Assembly: GCA_022510745.1 (NCBI GenBank)
Contig: JAFLSY010000007.1
Span: 1 to 64,000, forward strand
DNA: 64,000 nucleotides
Direction: 5' to 3'
Source: Lachnospiraceae bacterium
GTDB lineage: Bacteria; Bacillota; Clostridia; Lachnospirales; Lachnospiraceae
The notes below the pieces were generated by a model. It saw only the letters and a list, made by a program, of their open reading frames with translations. It was not told the DNA's origin and ran no database searches. Below are positions 45,133-54,791 of this stretch, one piece after another (position 1 is the stretch's first letter; every line of letters starts with the position of its first letter). The position numbers were made by a program, and so were the translations under genes.

Positions 45133-45936
45133 CTATCGCACTGCTGCAAGCCATAAAGTAAGCATCCCTGTCAGACAGCCCAATACCGTGGGAAGACCTA
45201 TTGTCACAATTAAAACCACAGCAGCAGGATATCGAGAGAACCTGCCCTTCTTTCGGTCCATCAAAGCCTCCCACACACCGGTAAGCATACAGAGCAGAAT
45301 GCAGAACCCGGTTCCTCCCCAAACAGGATAGGACACGCTGCCCTGCTCCCCTCCTGCTTCCGCAGCCTGCAGCCGGCTTCTTTCCAGCGTAAAAGTACTG
45401 CCGTCTGAAAGCTTTTCCAAAAAGGCTTCCGCCGCTGCTTGCCGCACCGCATTTTCTCCCCGCTCCTCCACGGTATTTTGGAAGGCTTCGCTTTCAGCAA
45501 TATACCCTTCATACCATTCAGTTGAAATATCATAAAAAACTTTCTCAAACAACACTTCGTTCACTACCCAGGTCAGGGTAGAATCGCTGCTTTCATAAAC
45601 CTCAATACTCCAATTGCCTCTTCCCTCTGTGATTTTCTCCTGCAAATCTTCCTGTAAAATATATCCGCATTCCGCTTTTCCCTGCATGACATTTTGTTTT
45701 ACTTCCGCCCTGCTTTCACAGAGGATAAAATGTACAAAACCATCATACTCCTGCAGTCTTTCTGCCAAAGCTTCCTCTTTTACATATACGGCCGCATAGA
45801 GCGCTCTTTCCGAAGTTCTCTCCAATCTGGTGAGTGCAGCGGTAGTAAATACGGTCAGCAAAAGCGTCACCCAAAAACTCTTTTTAAAAAGTAACCGTTT
45901 TATGGATATGCGTAAGAAGAGCAGTCCCTTTTTCAT
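45133..45936 (-). CDS. ABC-2-type transporter permease component
   Basis: The protein has 267 residues from the ATG at 45936, after AAGGAGGGG; the ATGA overlap with the preceding permease shows coupling. It has an N-terminal membrane helix (SFWVTLLLTVFTTAALT), a large extracytoplasmic segment of about 150 residues, and at least two C-terminal membrane helices. This is the layout of an ABC-2 permease, which is usually ~270-400 residues. It is probably the partner of the permease encoded just upstream. The transported substrate is unknown. Confidence 0.78.
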   Translation of the reverse strand: MKKGLLFLRISIKRLLFKKSFWVTLLLTVFTTAALTRLERTSERALYAAVYVKEEALAERLQEYDGFVHFILCESRAEVKQNVMQGKAECGYILQEDLQEKITEGRGNWSIEVYESSDSTLTWVVNEVLFEKVFYDISTEWYEGYIAESEAFQNTVEERGENAVRQAAAEAFLEKLSDGSTFTLERSRLQAAEAGGEQGSVSYPVWGGTGFCILLCMLTGVWEALMDRKKGRFSRYPAAVVLIVTIGLPTVLGCLTGMLTLWLAAVR

Positions 45937-47159
45937 ACAGCACCCCTCCTTTTTTCCGCTGCCCGCATAACCAGACAACCTGCCATATAGAAAAATACCA
46001 TGAACAATGCTAATCCCGCCGCCGTAATGCCAAACCTGCTCTCGTCTCCGGAGAACACGAGAGTAAAGGCACTCTTTATATAAGTTGTAGGAAGAAAGAC
46101 CGCCAGACGGTTAATACTCTCCGGTAACAGTGCAGAGGGCAGTATGCAGCCCGAAGCATATCCCATAAACAGAGTGACGACTCCTACGGTCAAAACCGCC
46201 GTTCCCGCAGAATAAGCCAGTTGATAAAGTAATTGCAGTAGAATTGCCGCACAGCCCAGTACCAACAGAAGCAAGATTACTCCCTTAAACGTAAATACCG
46301 GCTGCAGCATATGCCGTACTCCGGGATACAGCCAAAAAGCGGCCGGAATACACAGGGTAATCGTAAGCAGCAACATAGTGGGCAGTATTCTCCCCGCTAG
46401 CTGCAGCGGAAGACCTATCCCTCCCCTGACAGAAAGCCTATGTTGTTCCGGCATGCTCCTCTTTAAATACGGGCCAAAAAAGAGCCCGGATAAGAGCAGA
46501 TACAACGTCAACAGCGCTCCGGCATAGTAAACTGCAAAACTCTGGTTTCCGGTTACGGAAAGACTTCTGATCCGGAAATACTGCTCCCTGTTCATGGTAA
46601 TCTCCAGATTGAAGGCATCTATCTCCCGGTACATATCCGAAAGTGCAGCACCACCCTCCCCGAAGAGCTCTGTCAGAGCATGGGTTGCATAAATTTCCGC
46701 CTGTGCTGTCTGCAGCAGACCGATAGCCGACGCTGCCAGCTCCTCAAACATCAACCCGAAAGTTTCCGCATTTTCGGATAGGTACAGCTGGGCGGGTGCA
46801 TTGCCTCCGTAGAGAATTTCCTCTACTACATTTTCAGGCAGTACGATGAGCGCAGCCAGTTCTCCCTCCTCTAGCATCCGTTCTCCTTCTTCCTTTTCCA
46901 CCGGTACCAAACGACACCAGTTTTTGACGGATTCCATCTCTTCCACATAGGATACCGCCATCTGCGTCAAGGTATCCTCCGCTGCCACATAACCTATCTG
47001 CACGATTTGCTTCTGCCCTGCGCTGCTTATCCATTTTTGCACACAAAAAGCAATCATACCGGCTAAAAGAGCCAATACGACTGCTTTTTTAAAAATCGAG
47101 GGCAGTAAGTATACCGCCCTCTTATATTCGGTTTTCAGCCAACTACCAAACCGCACCAT
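45933..47159 (-). CDS. ABC-2-type exporter permease
   Basis: The 408-residue protein has one N-terminal membrane helix (AVVLALLAGMIAFCV), an extracytoplasmic domain of ~180 residues with VVEEILYGGNAPAQLYL, and five or six C-terminal helices, the pattern of ABC-2 membrane proteins such as YhgE/LinA-type exporters. The ATP-binding subunit is encoded two genes upstream. Its start overlaps the end of the Gln/Pro-rich membrane-protein gene by 17 bases. Possible cargo includes drugs, lipids or peptides. Confidence 0.85.
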   Translation of the reverse strand: MVRFGSWLKTEYKRAVYLLPSIFKKAVVLALLAGMIAFCVQKWISSAGQKQIVQIGYVAAEDTLTQMAVSYVEEMESVKNWCRLVPVEKEEGERMLEEGELAALIVLPENVVEEILYGGNAPAQLYLSENAETFGLMFEELAASAIGLLQTAQAEIYATHALTELFGEGGAALSDMYREIDAFNLEITMNREQYFRIRSLSVTGNQSFAVYYAGALLTLYLLLSGLFFGPYLKRSMPEQHRLSVRGGIGLPLQLAGRILPTMLLLTITLCIPAAFWLYPGVRHMLQPVFTFKGVILLLLVLGCAAILLQLLYQLAYSAGTAVLTVGVVTLFMGYASGCILPSALLPESINRLAVFLPTTYIKSAFTLVFSGDESRFGITAAGLALFMVFFYMAGCLVMRAAEKRRGAV

Positions 47160-48969
47160 TTAAAAGCCCTAAATCCTTTAACATATCACCCAGTTCCACC
47201 AATATTTGATATATTTCTATTTGATTCAGATCAAGGAAATCCTTGGCATCTTTCGGAGCCGTGATATCACCTTCAAAAGGCTGTACACGCATGGAACCGG
47301 ATAAAGTCATGATAGTTTCCTCATCCATCGACAAATTGAAGCTTCCTAGTTCCAAAGTAAATGCCTCGCCCTTTTCAATATCGGTGAAAGCCCCTCTGGC
47401 ATCCATGCTCATCGTCTCGGCAGGTGCATCAAAATTAAACTGCAGATTGAATTCATTCTCTTCAAGGTCCCAGCCGCTTACATATGCAATCTCGATCTGT
47501 TCCTTAACTCCTTTCATACCTATCGTTGCCATAAAGGTTTTCTCATAGATTTCCTTATTCAGTTCTATTTCCCGCTCAATCTCTATAGTGAATTCGTAAC
47601 CCTCCACTTCGAACCGAATCTCCCCGGTTACAATATCCAGTGTTCTTTCCGCGCCGGTAAACTCTAAAGAAAAGCGCAGATTATCTATAGAGCTGTTTTT
47701 AAACTTAATCCCATCATAAGTTTCTATAGCCAGAATCCTATCCTTGTTATCCAAATAGAAACAAATCTGAAGATCATTCTTGAATTGCAGATTGAGCTCT
47801 TCGTCCATGATTTCCTTTATCGCTTCTTTTAATTCGACCTTCGCATTATAAAAACTGGAGGCTTCCAATGCCTGCTCAATGAGTTCCTCCACATAATCGC
47901 TTTCTATAATGGCATCTTTTACATCATTCCACAATTCTTCCAAATCATCTTTGTCGATTGTTACCAGAATACCTTGGCAGGTCACTGTTTTCCCATTTCT
48001 TTCAATTTTTTTGCTATCTCCGCTTTCCTCTATGACCATGTTGTCCTGAATCTCTGCCAGATCTGCTATAAGCACCTTTTCTATTTCTTTTCTAAGCTTC
48101 ACAAGACTCTCATCTTCTACCTCTTCAGGACGGGCAAAGAAATTCACACTGATATTATCATCCATATGAAAATTGAACAGTTCTGCCCACACACTGTTAT
48201 TATAATCTCTTCCCAGAGTGGCAAGGTTCAGTGAATAGGTATTGGAAAACACATCGGGCACTTCCAGATACATCATATCCTCTATTACCGTCATCTGACT
48301 CTGGAACAGATTTACATTATAGGCACTGATATCGAAAGTCATCTGTATTTCTTCCGCTTCGTAATCATAGTCCCTTACAAAATCCATGCCGATGGTCGGC
48401 AATTCCTCCAGCCAGGGAAGCCCCACGTTCATACGCAGATCAAGGGTTCCGGAGTCTCTTCTGTTGATTATGACCTCCGCAAGATCTATCTTCTCCATAA
48501 CGGGATTACCATACTCTGTCAGCTCCGTCGCCATCTTGGCTAACCCCTTTGCCAGTCTTCTCTGGGGCGTACGCCATACAAAGAAATAAAGCAGACCGCC
48601 GATAAGCGCCAACACTACTATCACGGCCACTAAAATAATACCGACAAGCAGACCTGTACGTTTCTTCTTTTGCGGCTGCATGGGCGGTATAAAGGGCTGA
48701 AAATAGGGCTGGTTCTGCCCCGGTACCTGCTGTGGCTGCATCTGTGGCATGGACTGCACCGGTATATTAGCCCCCGGCATCTGCGGCATGGGCTGCCCCG
48801 ATATATTAGGCCCCGGCTGTGGCTGACTCTGCATCGGCTGCTGCGTGGTTTGCCCGACAGGCTGCCCTGTATACATTCCCTCTCCCGACTGTACCGGACT
48901 ACCTGCCTGCTGTCCGGTTTGTAATTGTCCGTAAAGATAGGGGCTTTGAGATTGATTGTTTTCTTCCAT
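47143..48969 (-). CDS. Membrane-anchored protein with Gln/Pro-rich N terminus
   Basis: The 608 residues from the ATG at 48969 (site GGGAGGG) start with ~100 residues of a low-complexity Gln/Pro/Gly tail containing repeats of the type PMPQM. One membrane helix (about 106-128, GLLVGIILVAVIVVLALIGG) anchors a ~470-residue extracytoplasmic part built of acidic amphipathic strands and helices. The tail is probably cytoplasmic. It resembles accessory proteins found beside ABC-2 exporters in Lachnospiraceae, but no function is known. Its place between the ATPase and permease genes suggests a linked role. Confidence 0.78.
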   Translation of the reverse strand: MEENNQSQSPYLYGQLQTGQQAGSPVQSGEGMYTGQPVGQTTQQPMQSQPQPGPNISGQPMPQMPGANIPVQSMPQMQPQQVPGQNQPYFQPFIPPMQPQKKKRTGLLVGIILVAVIVVLALIGGLLYFFVWRTPQRRLAKGLAKMATELTEYGNPVMEKIDLAEVIINRRDSGTLDLRMNVGLPWLEELPTIGMDFVRDYDYEAEEIQMTFDISAYNVNLFQSQMTVIEDMMYLEVPDVFSNTYSLNLATLGRDYNNSVWAELFNFHMDDNISVNFFARPEEVEDESLVKLRKEIEKVLIADLAEIQDNMVIEESGDSKKIERNGKTVTCQGILVTIDKDDLEELWNDVKDAIIESDYVEELIEQALEASSFYNAKVELKEAIKEIMDEELNLQFKNDLQICFYLDNKDRILAIETYDGIKFKNSSIDNLRFSLEFTGAERTLDIVTGEIRFEVEGYEFTIEIEREIELNKEIYEKTFMATIGMKGVKEQIEIAYVSGWDLEENEFNLQFNFDAPAETMSMDARGAFTDIEKGEAFTLELGSFNLSMDEETIMTLSGSMRVQPFEGDITAPKDAKDFLDLNQIEIYQILVELGDMLKDLGLLNGAVW

Positions 48970-49022
48970 ACTTTCCCTCCCATTCTGCCGTATCACACTA
49001 TCCGGCAACGGCTGTATCTTTT

Positions 49023-49733
49023 CTATAGTATCTGCATTAAGGCGTCTCCTCTCAGTGAAGGAGAAATTTGCCTGCTGATTCCATTTTTCAGAGCGTAAAC
49101 CTTATCGCAAAGTTCTAAGTCGCTCTCCTCGTGGGTAGCAATGATGATCGTCCCGCCCAGCTGCTTATAGCTTTGCAGGTACCGTCTGACCTCCGCTTTT
49201 CCCGGCAGATCCAATGCAGCCCCCGGCTCATCCAGTAACAGAACGGGCGGATGGCCTGCCAAAGCACAGCCGATACTGACCCGTTTCTTCTGTCCGCCGG
49301 ATAATTTCTTAACACGCATACGACATAATTGTTTAAGTCCCAGCTGACACAACGGCTGTTGCTCCAGCTCGGCCTTAAGCAATTTTGCCTTCCCGTACCA
49401 AAGCAGCAGATTGTCCCGCACCGTCAATTCCTCTATCAGCTGGCTTTCCTGCGGCACATAGCCGGTATAATAGATAAAAAGCTGTTTTTGCTGCTTTTTA
49501 CTCAAAGGTATCTGCAGTGTTCCGCTGTCAAAGGCAGGCTGCCCGTCAAACAGAATGCTTCCCCCGTCCGCCTTGCGCATTCCCGCCAGTATATTTAGAA
49601 GCGTGGATTTGCCGCAGCCGTTTGCCCCCACTAAGCCCACGCACTCTCCCGCAGCCGCGGAAAGGTCAACGCCGTTTAAGACCTGCTTTCTGCCATATGC
49701 ACTTACAATACCCGTCACAATGATACGTTCCAT
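49023..49733 (-). CDS. ABC transporter ATP-binding protein
   Basis: The 236-residue subunit has Walker A GANGCGKST (near 37), the Q-loop region, the signature LSGGQKKR (near 143), Walker B VLLLDEPGAALD and the switch His in IIATHEE. It is the first gene of the four-gene ABC-2 exporter run (ATPase, Gln/Pro-rich membrane protein, two permeases). The start at 49733 follows a weak GAATG-containing site. It would power export by the permeases downstream. Confidence 0.92.
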   Translation of the reverse strand: MERIIVTGIVSAYGRKQVLNGVDLSAAAGECVGLVGANGCGKSTLLNILAGMRKADGGSILFDGQPAFDSGTLQIPLSKKQQKQLFIYYTGYVPQESQLIEELTVRDNLLLWYGKAKLLKAELEQQPLCQLGLKQLCRMRVKKLSGGQKKRVSIGCALAGHPPVLLLDEPGAALDLPGKAEVRRYLQSYKQLGGTIIIATHEESDLELCDKVYALKNGISRQISPSLRGDALMQIL

Positions 49734-49755
49734 TCTTCGGCCTCTCTGTCAAATA

Positions 49756-49822
49756 GAATGCCTGCATTCACCAAATGGCCGAAAAGACAGCTGCCTCTTC
49801 TTCTGCATCTGCTTTTCGGCCA
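49756..49822. terminator. Hairpins between the etf genes and the ABC-2 locus
   Basis: GAATGC-CT-GCATTC (49756-49769) and TGGCCGAAAAG (49776-49786) with CTTTTCGGCCA (49812-49822) form stems downstream of etfA in its reading direction. No long U run follows, so this is a likely but not strong transcription boundary of the butyrate cluster. Confidence 0.5.
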
Positions 49823-49870
49823 CCCGGCTCACTCGTCAATCTATTCTTGTGTCTCTATCATTTCGTCTGC

Positions 49871-50914
49871 TTATTTTGCAGCCAGTTCCGCTTTCAGCTT
49901 CTCTGTCAGAGCAGGCAGAATCTTATTCAGATCACCTACCACGCCGTAATCGGCTACTTCAAAGATAGGAGCTGTTTCATCTTTATTGATCGCTACGATG
50001 ATATCGGATTCCTCCATACCTGCCAAGTGCTGAATCGCACCGGAAATACCGATTGCAAAGTATACATTGGGACGAACGGTCTTACCCGTCTGTCCAACCT
50101 GCAGATCCTTAGGCTTCCAGCCTGCATCCACAACTGCACGGGAGCAGCTTACGGTAGCGCCCAAAACTTCTGCCAGATCATCCAACAGCTTAAAGTTCTC
50201 AGGACTGCCAACGCCGCGTCCGCCGGATACTAAGATCTTTGCATCCATAATATCTACGGTATCGGTCACAGCCTTAACAACTTCCAGAATTTCAACATAC
50301 TTATTGTCGGGAGTAAATCCGGGATTGAACTCCTCTACAACCGCTTTTCTGCCCTCTTCCTTAGGAAGCTTCTGCATAACGCCGGGACGAACGGTTGCCA
50401 TCTGAGGACGGAAGTCCGGGCAGGCAATTGTCGCAATGGTGTTACCGCCGAAAGCCGGACGGGTCATTAACAGCTGATTGTGCTTCTGCTCCTTGCCGGG
50501 AACCGGGGTTAACGGGAAGTCGCCGATATCCAGCTGCGTACAGTCTGCAGTCAGACCGGTATGAATTCTTGCGGATACACGGGGACCTAAGTCACGGCCG
50601 ATAGCGGTTGCGCCTACCAGGAAAATTTCCGGTTTATATTTCTCGATTACGGATGAAACCGCATGTGCGTAAGGCTCCGTTCTGTATTCCTTTAATTCAG
50701 GATCATCTACTACAATGACTCTGTCAGCACCGTATGCCGCCAACTCGTCAACAAGACCCTTTACGCCGCTGCCCACAAGGACTGCGGTCACTTCTGTACC
50801 TAAATCATTTGCCAGACTCTTGCCCTTGCCAATCAGTTCCAGTGCAATGCCGCTGATTTCGTTATCTACCTGCTGCGCAAAGACAAATACGCCTTTATAT
50901 TCTTCTAAACTCAT
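49871..50914 (-). CDS. etfA: Electron transfer flavoprotein alpha subunit
   Basis: EtfA and EtfB form the flavoprotein that passes electrons between NADH, ferredoxin and butyryl-CoA dehydrogenase. The 347 residues end with the FAD-binding C-terminal domain: VSGGRGVGSPENFKLLDDLA, ACSR-like AVVDAGWKP, GQTGKTVRPNVYFAIGISGAIQH, and NKDETAPIFEVADYGVVGD. The start at 50914 gives 3 bases between GAGGAA and ATG; the adjacent in-frame ATG at 50917 is an alternative. It follows etfB by 47 bases that include a small hairpin. Confidence 0.95.
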   Translation of the reverse strand: MSLEEYKGVFVFAQQVDNEISGIALELIGKGKSLANDLGTEVTAVLVGSGVKGLVDELAAYGADRVIVVDDPELKEYRTEPYAHAVSSVIEKYKPEIFLVGATAIGRDLGPRVSARIHTGLTADCTQLDIGDFPLTPVPGKEQKHNQLLMTRPAFGGNTIATIACPDFRPQMATVRPGVMQKLPKEEGRKAVVEEFNPGFTPDNKYVEILEVVKAVTDTVDIMDAKILVSGGRGVGSPENFKLLDDLAEVLGATVSCSRAVVDAGWKPKDLQVGQTGKTVRPNVYFAIGISGAIQHLAGMEESDIIVAINKDETAPIFEVADYGVVGDLNKILPALTEKLKAELAAK

Positions 50915-50960
50915 CATTTCCTCGCTTTCTGCCGCCTAAGCGGCAAGTTCATTCTCACAC

Positions 50961-51743
50961 TTAGATGACATGTTTTTCTTTTAATTTGCCTACAATATAG
51001 TCCACAGACTCGGTAGGATCCAGGTTTACCTTTTCTCCGGCACCCTTTCTTACCTTATCGGAAGCCTTTGCAATCTGGGTAGGAGAACCTTTTAAACCTA
51101 AGTTGGAATCGTCCACATCCACCAGATTTGCTCTGCCCCAAACGGTAATTTCCGCCTGTACGGCATCAAAAATGCCGCCCGGAGTCATGTAACGAGGCTC
51201 ATTTAATTCAGCAAGTGCGGTAATCAAGCAGGGCATCTTTGCCTTTAATACATGGTATCTGTCATCATACTGACGCTCTACGATAACACTGTCGCCTTCG
51301 ATTTCAATCTTCTGTGCATAGGAAATAACAGGAATTCCCAAATGCTCGGAAATCTGAGGACCAACCTGTGCGGTATCACCGTCGATAGCCTGACGGCCGG
51401 TAATGATCAGATCATATTCCAGATTGCGGATAGCACCTGCCAGAGTCTGGCTGGTTGCCCAGGTATCAGCACCGCCCAGTACGCGGTCGGTTACCAGAAT
51501 ACCTTTGTCCGCACCCATAGCCATTGCCTCACGCAGTACATCCTCAGCCTTGGGAAGCCCCATGGTAATAACGGTTACTTCTGCTCCATATTTATCCTTT
51601 AATCTCAGCGCTGCTTCCAGACCTGCTTTATCGTCAGGGTTCATGATAGTCAGCATGGCGCCTCTGTCCAGCGTACCGTCGGGATTGAACTTAACGCCGC
51701 CCTTTGTATCGGGTACCTGCTTAATACAAACAACGATTTTCAT
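50961..51743 (-). CDS. etfB: Electron transfer flavoprotein beta subunit
   Basis: The 260-residue protein has the EtfB signature at its N terminus, KIVVCIKQVPDTK, then IMNPDDKAGLEAAL, the segment LGGADTWATSQTLAGAI, and the strand LIITGRQAIDGDTAQVGPQI. With EtfA and Bcd it enables crotonyl-CoA reduction coupled to ferredoxin reduction in clostridia. The start follows AAAAGGAG. It comes between bcd and etfA, the common clostridial order. Confidence 0.96.
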   Translation of the reverse strand: MKIVVCIKQVPDTKGGVKFNPDGTLDRGAMLTIMNPDDKAGLEAALRLKDKYGAEVTVITMGLPKAEDVLREAMAMGADKGILVTDRVLGGADTWATSQTLAGAIRNLEYDLIITGRQAIDGDTAQVGPQISEHLGIPVISYAQKIEIEGDSVIVERQYDDRYHVLKAKMPCLITALAELNEPRYMTPGGIFDAVQAEITVWGRANLVDVDDSNLGLKGSPTQIAKASDKVRKGAGEKVNLDPTESVDYIVGKLKEKHVI

Positions 51744-51790
51744 TGTATTTTCACTCCTTTTATTTTTGTTTATAGGTATAGGTTATCGGC

Positions 51791-52942
51791 TTACTTAAGC
51801 AGTGCCGCAGAGATAACCATGCGCTGTACCTCGGAGGTACCCTCGTAAATCTCGGTAATCTTAGCGTCACGCATCATACGCTCTACATCATACTCTCTGG
51901 TGTAGCCATAACCGCCATGCAGCTGAACAGCCTTGGTAGTTACTTCCATAGCCACTTCAGCAGCATACAGCTTAGCCTGTGCAGCTTCAAAGCCGTATTC
52001 TTTCTGGTTAGCCTTCGCAATAGCAGCCTTGTAAACCAAAAGCTTTGCAGCCTCTACCTTGGTTGCCATATCAGCCAACTGGAACTGAGTGTTCTGCTGC
52101 TGTGCGATGGTTCTGCCAAACTGCTTTCTTTCCTTGGTATAGGCGATGGTTCTCTCCAGTGCACCCTCTGCAATACCAAGAGCCTGAGAAGCGATACCGA
52201 TACGGCCGCCGTCCAGCGTATGCATCGCGATCTTAAAGCCCTGTCCTAATTTTCCGAGCAGATTCTCCTTGGGAACACGGCAGTCGGTGAAGATCAACTC
52301 ATAGGTGGATGAACCGCGGATACCCATCTTCTTTTCCTTGGTACCGAAGCTGAAGCCGGGAGTTCCTTTTTCTACGATGAATGCGGAAATCTCTTTGATC
52401 ATCTTACCGCGCTTCTCTATCATGCCGGTCACTGCAAAGATTACATATACATCCGCTTCCTTACCGTTGGTAATGAAAATCTTGGAACCGTTGATGATAT
52501 AGTCATCTCCGTCTTCCACAGCCTTAGTCTGCTGTCCCTGTGCGTCGGTACCTGCACCGGGCTCGGTCAGACCGAAAGCACCCAGCTTCTCGCCCTTAGC
52601 TAAGGGAACTAAGTATTTCTGCTTCTGCTCTTCCGTACCGAAGGTCATGATGGGATCGCAGCAAAGGGAAGTATGTGCGGAAACAATAACGCCTGTGGTA
52701 CCGCAGACTTTGGAAAGTTCCTCTACGCACATTGCATATGTAAGAGGATCACAGCCCTGTCCGCCGTACTCCTTGGGAATGGGAATACCAAGGAAGCCTA
52801 ATTTTGCCATTTTCTCAACAGTAGCACGAGGGAATTCCTCGGTTTCGTCAACCTCCTGTGCCAGAGGTTTTACTTCTTTTTCGGCAAACTCTTTGAAAAG
52901 AGCTCTCGCCATTTCATGTTCTTTTTTCAAAGCAAAATCCAT
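51791..52942 (-). CDS. bcd: Butyryl-CoA dehydrogenase
   Basis: Bcd reduces crotonyl-CoA to butyryl-CoA. The 383-residue acyl-CoA dehydrogenase starts [20 protein letters not shown] and carries [27 protein letters not shown], and the C-terminal [22 protein letters not shown] followed by [14 protein letters not shown], which contains the catalytic Glu. These features and its place with crt, hbd and etfBA identify it as the short-chain enzyme. The start follows GGAGGAAA. Confidence 0.95.
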   Translation of the reverse strand: MDFALKKEHEMARALFKEFAEKEVKPLAQEVDETEEFPRATVEKMAKLGFLGIPIPKEYGGQGCDPLTYAMCVEELSKVCGTTGVIVSAHTSLCCDPIMTFGTEEQKQKYLVPLAKGEKLGAFGLTEPGAGTDAQGQQTKAVEDGDDYIINGSKIFITNGKEADVYVIFAVTGMIEKRGKMIKEISAFIVEKGTPGFSFGTKEKKMGIRGSSTYELIFTDCRVPKENLLGKLGQGFKIAMHTLDGGRIGIASQALGIAEGALERTIAYTKERKQFGRTIAQQQNTQFQLADMATKVEAAKLLVYKAAIAKANQKEYGFEAAQAKLYAAEVAMEVTTKAVQLHGGYGYTREYDVERMMRDAKITEIYEGTSEVQRMVISAALLK

Positions 52943-52975
52943 GATTTTATTTCCTCCATCATCTAATTTATTTCA

Positions 52976-53815
52976 TTATTTCGCATAATCATAGAAGCCC
53001 ACACCGGTCTTCTTACCTAACTTGCCGGCACGAACCATCTTTCTGAGCAGGGGATGAGGACGATACTTGGGATCACCGGTCTCATTCTGCAGCACTTCCA
53101 TAATAGCCAGCACGATATCCAGACCAACCAGATCGCCCAGCGCCAGAGGTCCCATGGGATGGGATGCACCCAGCTTCATTGCCTCGTCGATATCGGATAC
53201 ACTTGCGATACCCTCTGCATAGATACCGATTGCCTCATTGATCATGGGAATTAGAATTCTGTTTACTACAAAACCGGGAGCTTCCTTTACTTCTACGGGA
53301 GTCTTGCCGATTTCCGCTGCAATGTTCTTAATCTTCTCTACCAACTCTGCAGGAGTGTTCTCGCCTGCAATGACCTCTACCAGCTTCATTCTGTCAGCAG
53401 GATTGAAGAAATGCATACCGATCATGGGTCTGTCTAAACCTGCGCCGATTTCCGTGATGGAAAGGGAAGATGTGTTGGTAGCAAAGATGCAGTCAGGCTT
53501 TACAATATCCTGCAGCTCTTTAAAGGTGGTCTTCTTAATCTGCATATTCTCGGGAGCAACCTCGATTACCAGATCACAATCGGTACAGATATCCTTTAAA
53601 CCGGTTACGATCTTAGCGGCAATTGCATCAGCCTTCTCCTGCGTGATCTTTTCTTTTCCTACTAAGAAATTCAAATTCTTTAAAATTCTGGCCTTTCCGC
53701 CGTCAGCAAATTCCTGCTTGATATCGCAAAGACATACTTCATAACCGTCTGTCATTGCAAATGCCTGTGCAATTCCGGCACCCATAGTGCCCGCACCGAT
53801 GATACCTACTTTCAT
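52976..53815 (-). CDS. hbd: 3-hydroxybutyryl-CoA dehydrogenase
   Basis: Hbd reduces acetoacetyl-CoA to 3-hydroxybutyryl-CoA using NAD(P)H. The 279 residues begin with [19 protein letters not shown] (Rossmann motif) and carry [42 protein letters not shown] (catalytic His) and [15 protein letters not shown]. Length is near the ~282 of clostridial Hbd. The start follows AAGGAGGAA. It lies between crt and bcd. Confidence 0.96.
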   Translation of the reverse strand: MKVGIIGAGTMGAGIAQAFAMTDGYEVCLCDIKQEFADGGKARILKNLNFLVGKEKITQEKADAIAAKIVTGLKDICTDCDLVIEVAPENMQIKKTTFKELQDIVKPDCIFATNTSSLSITEIGAGLDRPMIGMHFFNPADRMKLVEVIAGENTPAELVEKIKNIAAEIGKTPVEVKEAPGFVVNRILIPMINEAIGIYAEGIASVSDIDEAMKLGASHPMGPLALGDLVGLDIVLAIMEVLQNETGDPKYRPHPLLRKMVRAGKLGKKTGVGFYDYAK

Positions 53816-53851
53816 TGTAGTTCCTCCTTATATTGATACTGTTTTATTTTG

Positions 53852-53901
53852 GAAGAATGCCGCAGGGCATTCTTTTACGCAAAAAGACAACTTTTTGCGT
53901 T
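53852..53901. repeat. Two hairpins between crt and hbd
   Basis: AAGAATGCC with GGCATTCTT, and ACGCAAAAAG with CTTTTTGCGT, form two adjacent stem-loops in the gap between crt and hbd. Small stems also precede crt and etfA. They may stabilise or set steps in the butyrate message. Confidence 0.6.
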
Positions 53902-53902
53902 A

Positions 53903-54688
53903 TTAGCAATTCTTGAAGGGTTCTTTTACCTTGTCCTTATTCTTGTCAAGGAAGAATGCCATACCGTACTTCTGGTCCTCGGTTTCAAAGCAGTCGCCGA
54001 AAAGCTTTTCTTCCAGTACAATTGCTGCATCCATATCTAAATCCAGACCCTCATTTATGGCCTTCTTGCAGTTGCGGACCGCAATAGGTGCATTCTTGGC
54101 AATGCCTGCCGCCATCTTCTCCGCCGCGGGAAGCAGCTCCTCCTGAGGATAAACCGCATTGACAAGACCGATGCGAAGCGCTTCATCGGCTTTGATGTTC
54201 CTTGCTGTATAGATCATCTGCTTAGCCATGCCAGCACCTACCAGACGAGCCAGTCTCTGGGTTCCGCCAAAGCCGGGGGTGATACCCAGACCTACTTCAG
54301 GCTGTCCAAACACTGCATTATCGGAACAGATTCTGATATCGCAGCTCATGGAAATCTCACAGCCGCCGCCCAGAGCAAAGCCGTTTACTGCTGCGATTAC
54401 GGGAATCGGGAAGGTTTCCAGCTTGCGGAACACATCGTTGCCCTTCTTGCCGAAAGCTTCTCCCTCTGCCTTTGTCAGCGTACTCATCTCTCCGATATCG
54501 GCACCTGCCACAAAGGATTTCTGTCCTGCACCGGTCAAGATCAGACATCTCACCTCATCCAGATTCACTGCATCCAATGTAGCGTCCAATTCTTCAAGTA
54601 CCTGAGAGTTTAAAGCATTCAATGCCTTCTCGCGGTTGATAGTGATGACTGCTATCTGTCCTTTTTGCTCATAAAGTATGTATTCCAT
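53903..54688 (-). CDS. crt: 3-hydroxybutyryl-CoA dehydratase (crotonase)
   Basis: Crt dehydrates 3-hydroxybutyryl-CoA to crotonyl-CoA. The 261 residues have the crotonase fold with VAVITINREKALNALN, the oxyanion-hole segment FVAGADIGEM, AVNGFALGGGCEISM and the catalytic PEVGLGITPGFGGTQRLARL with Glu residues in place. The start follows GAGGAAAA. It is the second gene of the cluster and sits 103 bases from thlA, with a hairpin between them. Confidence 0.96.
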   Translation of the reverse strand: MEYILYEQKGQIAVITINREKALNALNSQVLEELDATLDAVNLDEVRCLILTGAGQKSFVAGADIGEMSTLTKAEGEAFGKKGNDVFRKLETFPIPVIAAVNGFALGGGCEISMSCDIRICSDNAVFGQPEVGLGITPGFGGTQRLARLVGAGMAKQMIYTARNIKADEALRIGLVNAVYPQEELLPAAEKMAAGIAKNAPIAVRNCKKAINEGLDLDMDAAIVLEEKLFGDCFETEDQKYGMAFFLDKNKDKVKEPFKNC

Positions 54689-54743
54689 GTTTTCCTCATT
54701 TCTGCTGCCACACGGCAGCTTCTATCACTTATTTAACAGTTTA

Positions 54744-54785
54744 AAGAGAATACCAACCACCACGGTTTGGTATTCTCTCTTTTTC
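54744..54785. repeat. Hairpin between thlA and crt
   Basis: GAGAATACCAA pairs with TTTGGTATTCTC. It is followed by a T run on the plus strand but only TTTAAA on the minus strand, so it looks weak as a terminator for thlA and is more likely an attenuation or stabilising stem. Confidence 0.6.
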
Positions 54786-54791
54786 TATTGC

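Noticed and set aside
54744..54785. Full terminator ending the thlA transcript
   Set aside because: On the minus strand the stem is not followed by a U run, and crt lacks a clear promoter of its own, so readthrough is more likely.
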